Below, one piece after another: positions 14,894 through 16,148 of a stretch of 16,148 nt of DNA. Each line of letters begins with the position of its first letter. Position 1 is the first letter of the stretch. This DNA is from JAXDBV01 sp034678415 (GTDB lineage: Bacteria; Bacteroidota; Bacteroidia; Bacteroidales; VadinHA17). Below the pieces are notes generated by a model, which was given only the letters and a program-made list of their open reading frames with translations, did not search any database and was not told the DNA's origin. The position numbers were made by a program, and so were the translations under genes. The stretch is taken from the NCBI GenBank assembly GCA_034678415.1, contig JAXDBV010000241.1, forward strand, positions 1 to 16,148, in the 5' to 3' direction.

Positions 14894-16148
14894 ATGTTAC
14901 ATAGAAAAATCATATTGACCATTTTGTTAAATATCATTGCCATATTATTGATTAATGGACAACTGACCAATACTCAAATAAACAAAATTGACAGTCTTGT
15001 AGCAAACTGGGATAATTTTAATTCACCTGGTGGTGCCGTTGGGATTCTGCTGAATGGCAATTTGATTTATGTCAAAGGTTTCGGTTTGGCAAGTCTGGAT
15101 TATGATATCCCAAATAACGAAAATACAATATTCAACATAGGGTCAATTTCAAAGCAGTTCACGGCAATGGGGATCATCAGACTCCAACAGAAGAGCAAAT
15201 TATCCTTTGATGATGATATTAGAAAGTACATTCCAGAATTACCTGATTTCGGGCATGTTATTACTATCCGTCATATGCTTCACCACACTAGTGGATTGAG
15301 AGACATTCACAGTCTTCTGGCAATTGCCGGTTGGCGGGATGAAGATCCTAGATCAAACAGCGACCTTATGACAGTATTGAAGGACCAAAGAGACTTAAAT
15401 TTCGTACCCGGCGATGAATATATGTACAGCAATACAGGTTATATACTTTTAGCAAAAATAATTGAATCTGTCACAGGTGAGCCTTTCATTAATTATATGC
15501 AAAAAGAGGTTTTCACTCCTTTGGGATTAACAAACACTTACATCGAAGATCTTTCTGTCAGAGTAAGAAAGGGGAATGCCACATCTTACAACAAATTTGA
15601 CAACAATACTTTTATTCGTGCAACCGAGTATTGGAATTATTTTGGCTCTGGTAATGTCCATACGACTGTAAAAGATATCCTATACTGGTTAAATAATTTC
15701 ACGAATCCACCTGAAGAATGGAAATCCTCATTCGGTCTACTCCAAACAGTAGATACTCTTAACAATGGAAAGAAGAATAATTATGCTTTTGGGATAAATA
15801 TTGCAGATTACATGGGTGAAAAAAGGTTATTTCATGGGGGTAGTGTGGGAGGGTTTAGATCCTATGCCTGTGTTTTTCCAAATAAAAATATTTGTATAGC
15901 TATCCTAACAAATTTTTCATCATCACAGCCAGAACAGAAGGTAAATTCGTTGGTGGATATACTTATTCCTGATTTAGCCAAAAACAACAAGACGCCTGAT
16001 ACAGAAACAATTAAATATACATCTTTTCCTATTGACAACTTAAAAAAATATGCCGGTGATTACTGGTGCGATGCTTCAAATGTAGCCTGCATATTATATG
16101 TCCGAAATGATACACTTAGGTTTTCACGCTCAGGTATGGATGAAAGTC
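14894..16148 (+). CDS. Serine hydrolase, beta-lactamase/class C PBP-like family (partial, runs off the window)
   Basis: The frame from ATG 14894 stays open to the window end, giving at least 418 residues. A signal peptide (about 1-22, IILTILLNIIAILLINGQ) sends it to the periplasm or surface. The beta-lactamase domain (about 30-345) has all three catalytic motifs: S84-I-S-K87 (nucleophile and base), Y178-S179-N180, and H314-G-G-S in the KTG position. LHHTSGLRDIHS and FTPLGLTNTYIE are typical accessory motifs. After about residue 365, LKKYAGDYW begins a small C-terminal beta domain, as in many Bacteroidota members; it is cut by the window. These proteins are usually peptidases or esterases rather than true beta-lactamases. 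The gene is AT-rich like its upstream neighbour and has no obvious Shine-Dalgarno. Confidence 0.88.
   Translation, partial: MLHRKIILTILLNIIAILLINGQLTNTQINKIDSLVANWDNFNSPGGAVGILLNGNLIYVKGFGLASLDYDIPNNENTIFNIGSISKQFTAMGIIRLQQKSKLSFDDDIRKYIPELPDFGHVITIRHMLHHTSGLRDIHSLLAIAGWRDEDPRSNSDLMTVLKDQRDLNFVPGDEYMYSNTGYILLAKIIESVTGEPFINYMQKEVFTPLGLTNTYIEDLSVRVRKGNATSYNKFDNNTFIRATEYWNYFGSGNVHTTVKDILYWLNNFTNPPEEWKSSFGLLQTVDTLNNGKKNNYAFGINIADYMGEKRLFHGGSVGGFRSYACVFPNKNICIAILTNFSSSQPEQKVNSLVDILIPDLAKNNKTPDTETIKYTSFPIDNLKKYAGDYWCDASNVACILYVRNDTLRFSRSGMDES

Overview
The window looks like chromosomal DNA of a Bacteroidota bacterium. The basis is indirect: most starts lack a clear Shine-Dalgarno sequence, several upstream regions carry near-matches to the Bacteroidota -7 promoter box (TAnnTTTG), and the gene set (secreted GH27 alpha-galactosidase with NPCBM domain, PepSY-associated membrane protein, small lipoprotein, GYD-domain protein, RND efflux operon, AsnB) is common in that phylum. 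No rRNA, tRNA, CRISPR array, transposase, integrase or phage gene was seen. Positions 1-14030 are of moderate GC. From about 14030 to the end the DNA is visibly AT-rich, with a different gene style.

Layout. 1-90 is the tail of an unidentified + strand gene. It faces a convergent GYD-domain gene (275-571, -). A secreted alpha-galactosidase (716-2548, +) follows, then a 409-base stretch without a convincing gene, then two - strand envelope genes: a PepSY-associated membrane protein (2958-3566) and a lipoprotein (3941-4363). A strong intrinsic terminator at 3823-3863 separates those two. The + strand operon 4655-10250 encodes a complete tripartite RND efflux system: membrane fusion protein, inner-membrane pump and TolC-like outer-membrane channel. 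The pump and channel genes overlap by four bases. The fusion-protein and pump genes are separated by 143 bases, almost exactly filled by a 43-codon open frame of unknown reality. A GT4 glycosyltransferase (10276-11457, -) converges on the efflux operon and is divergent from asparagine synthetase B (11851-13518, +).

After asnB comes a hairpin-rich, apparently non-coding stretch (13519-14077). The AT-rich tail then carries an SRPBCC-domain exported protein (14078-14629) and the first 418 codons of a serine hydrolase of the beta-lactamase/PBP4 family (14894 to the window end). Between these two genes lies a long imperfect inverted repeat (14638-14761) whose shape resembles an integron attC site. 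The core boxes do not match the attC consensus, so this is only a hypothesis.

The best leads for something undescribed are this attC-like element between two AT-rich genes, a palindrome that buries the start codon of the glycosyltransferase, the 43-codon frame inside the efflux operon, and the hairpin cluster downstream of asnB. None amounts to proof of a new system.
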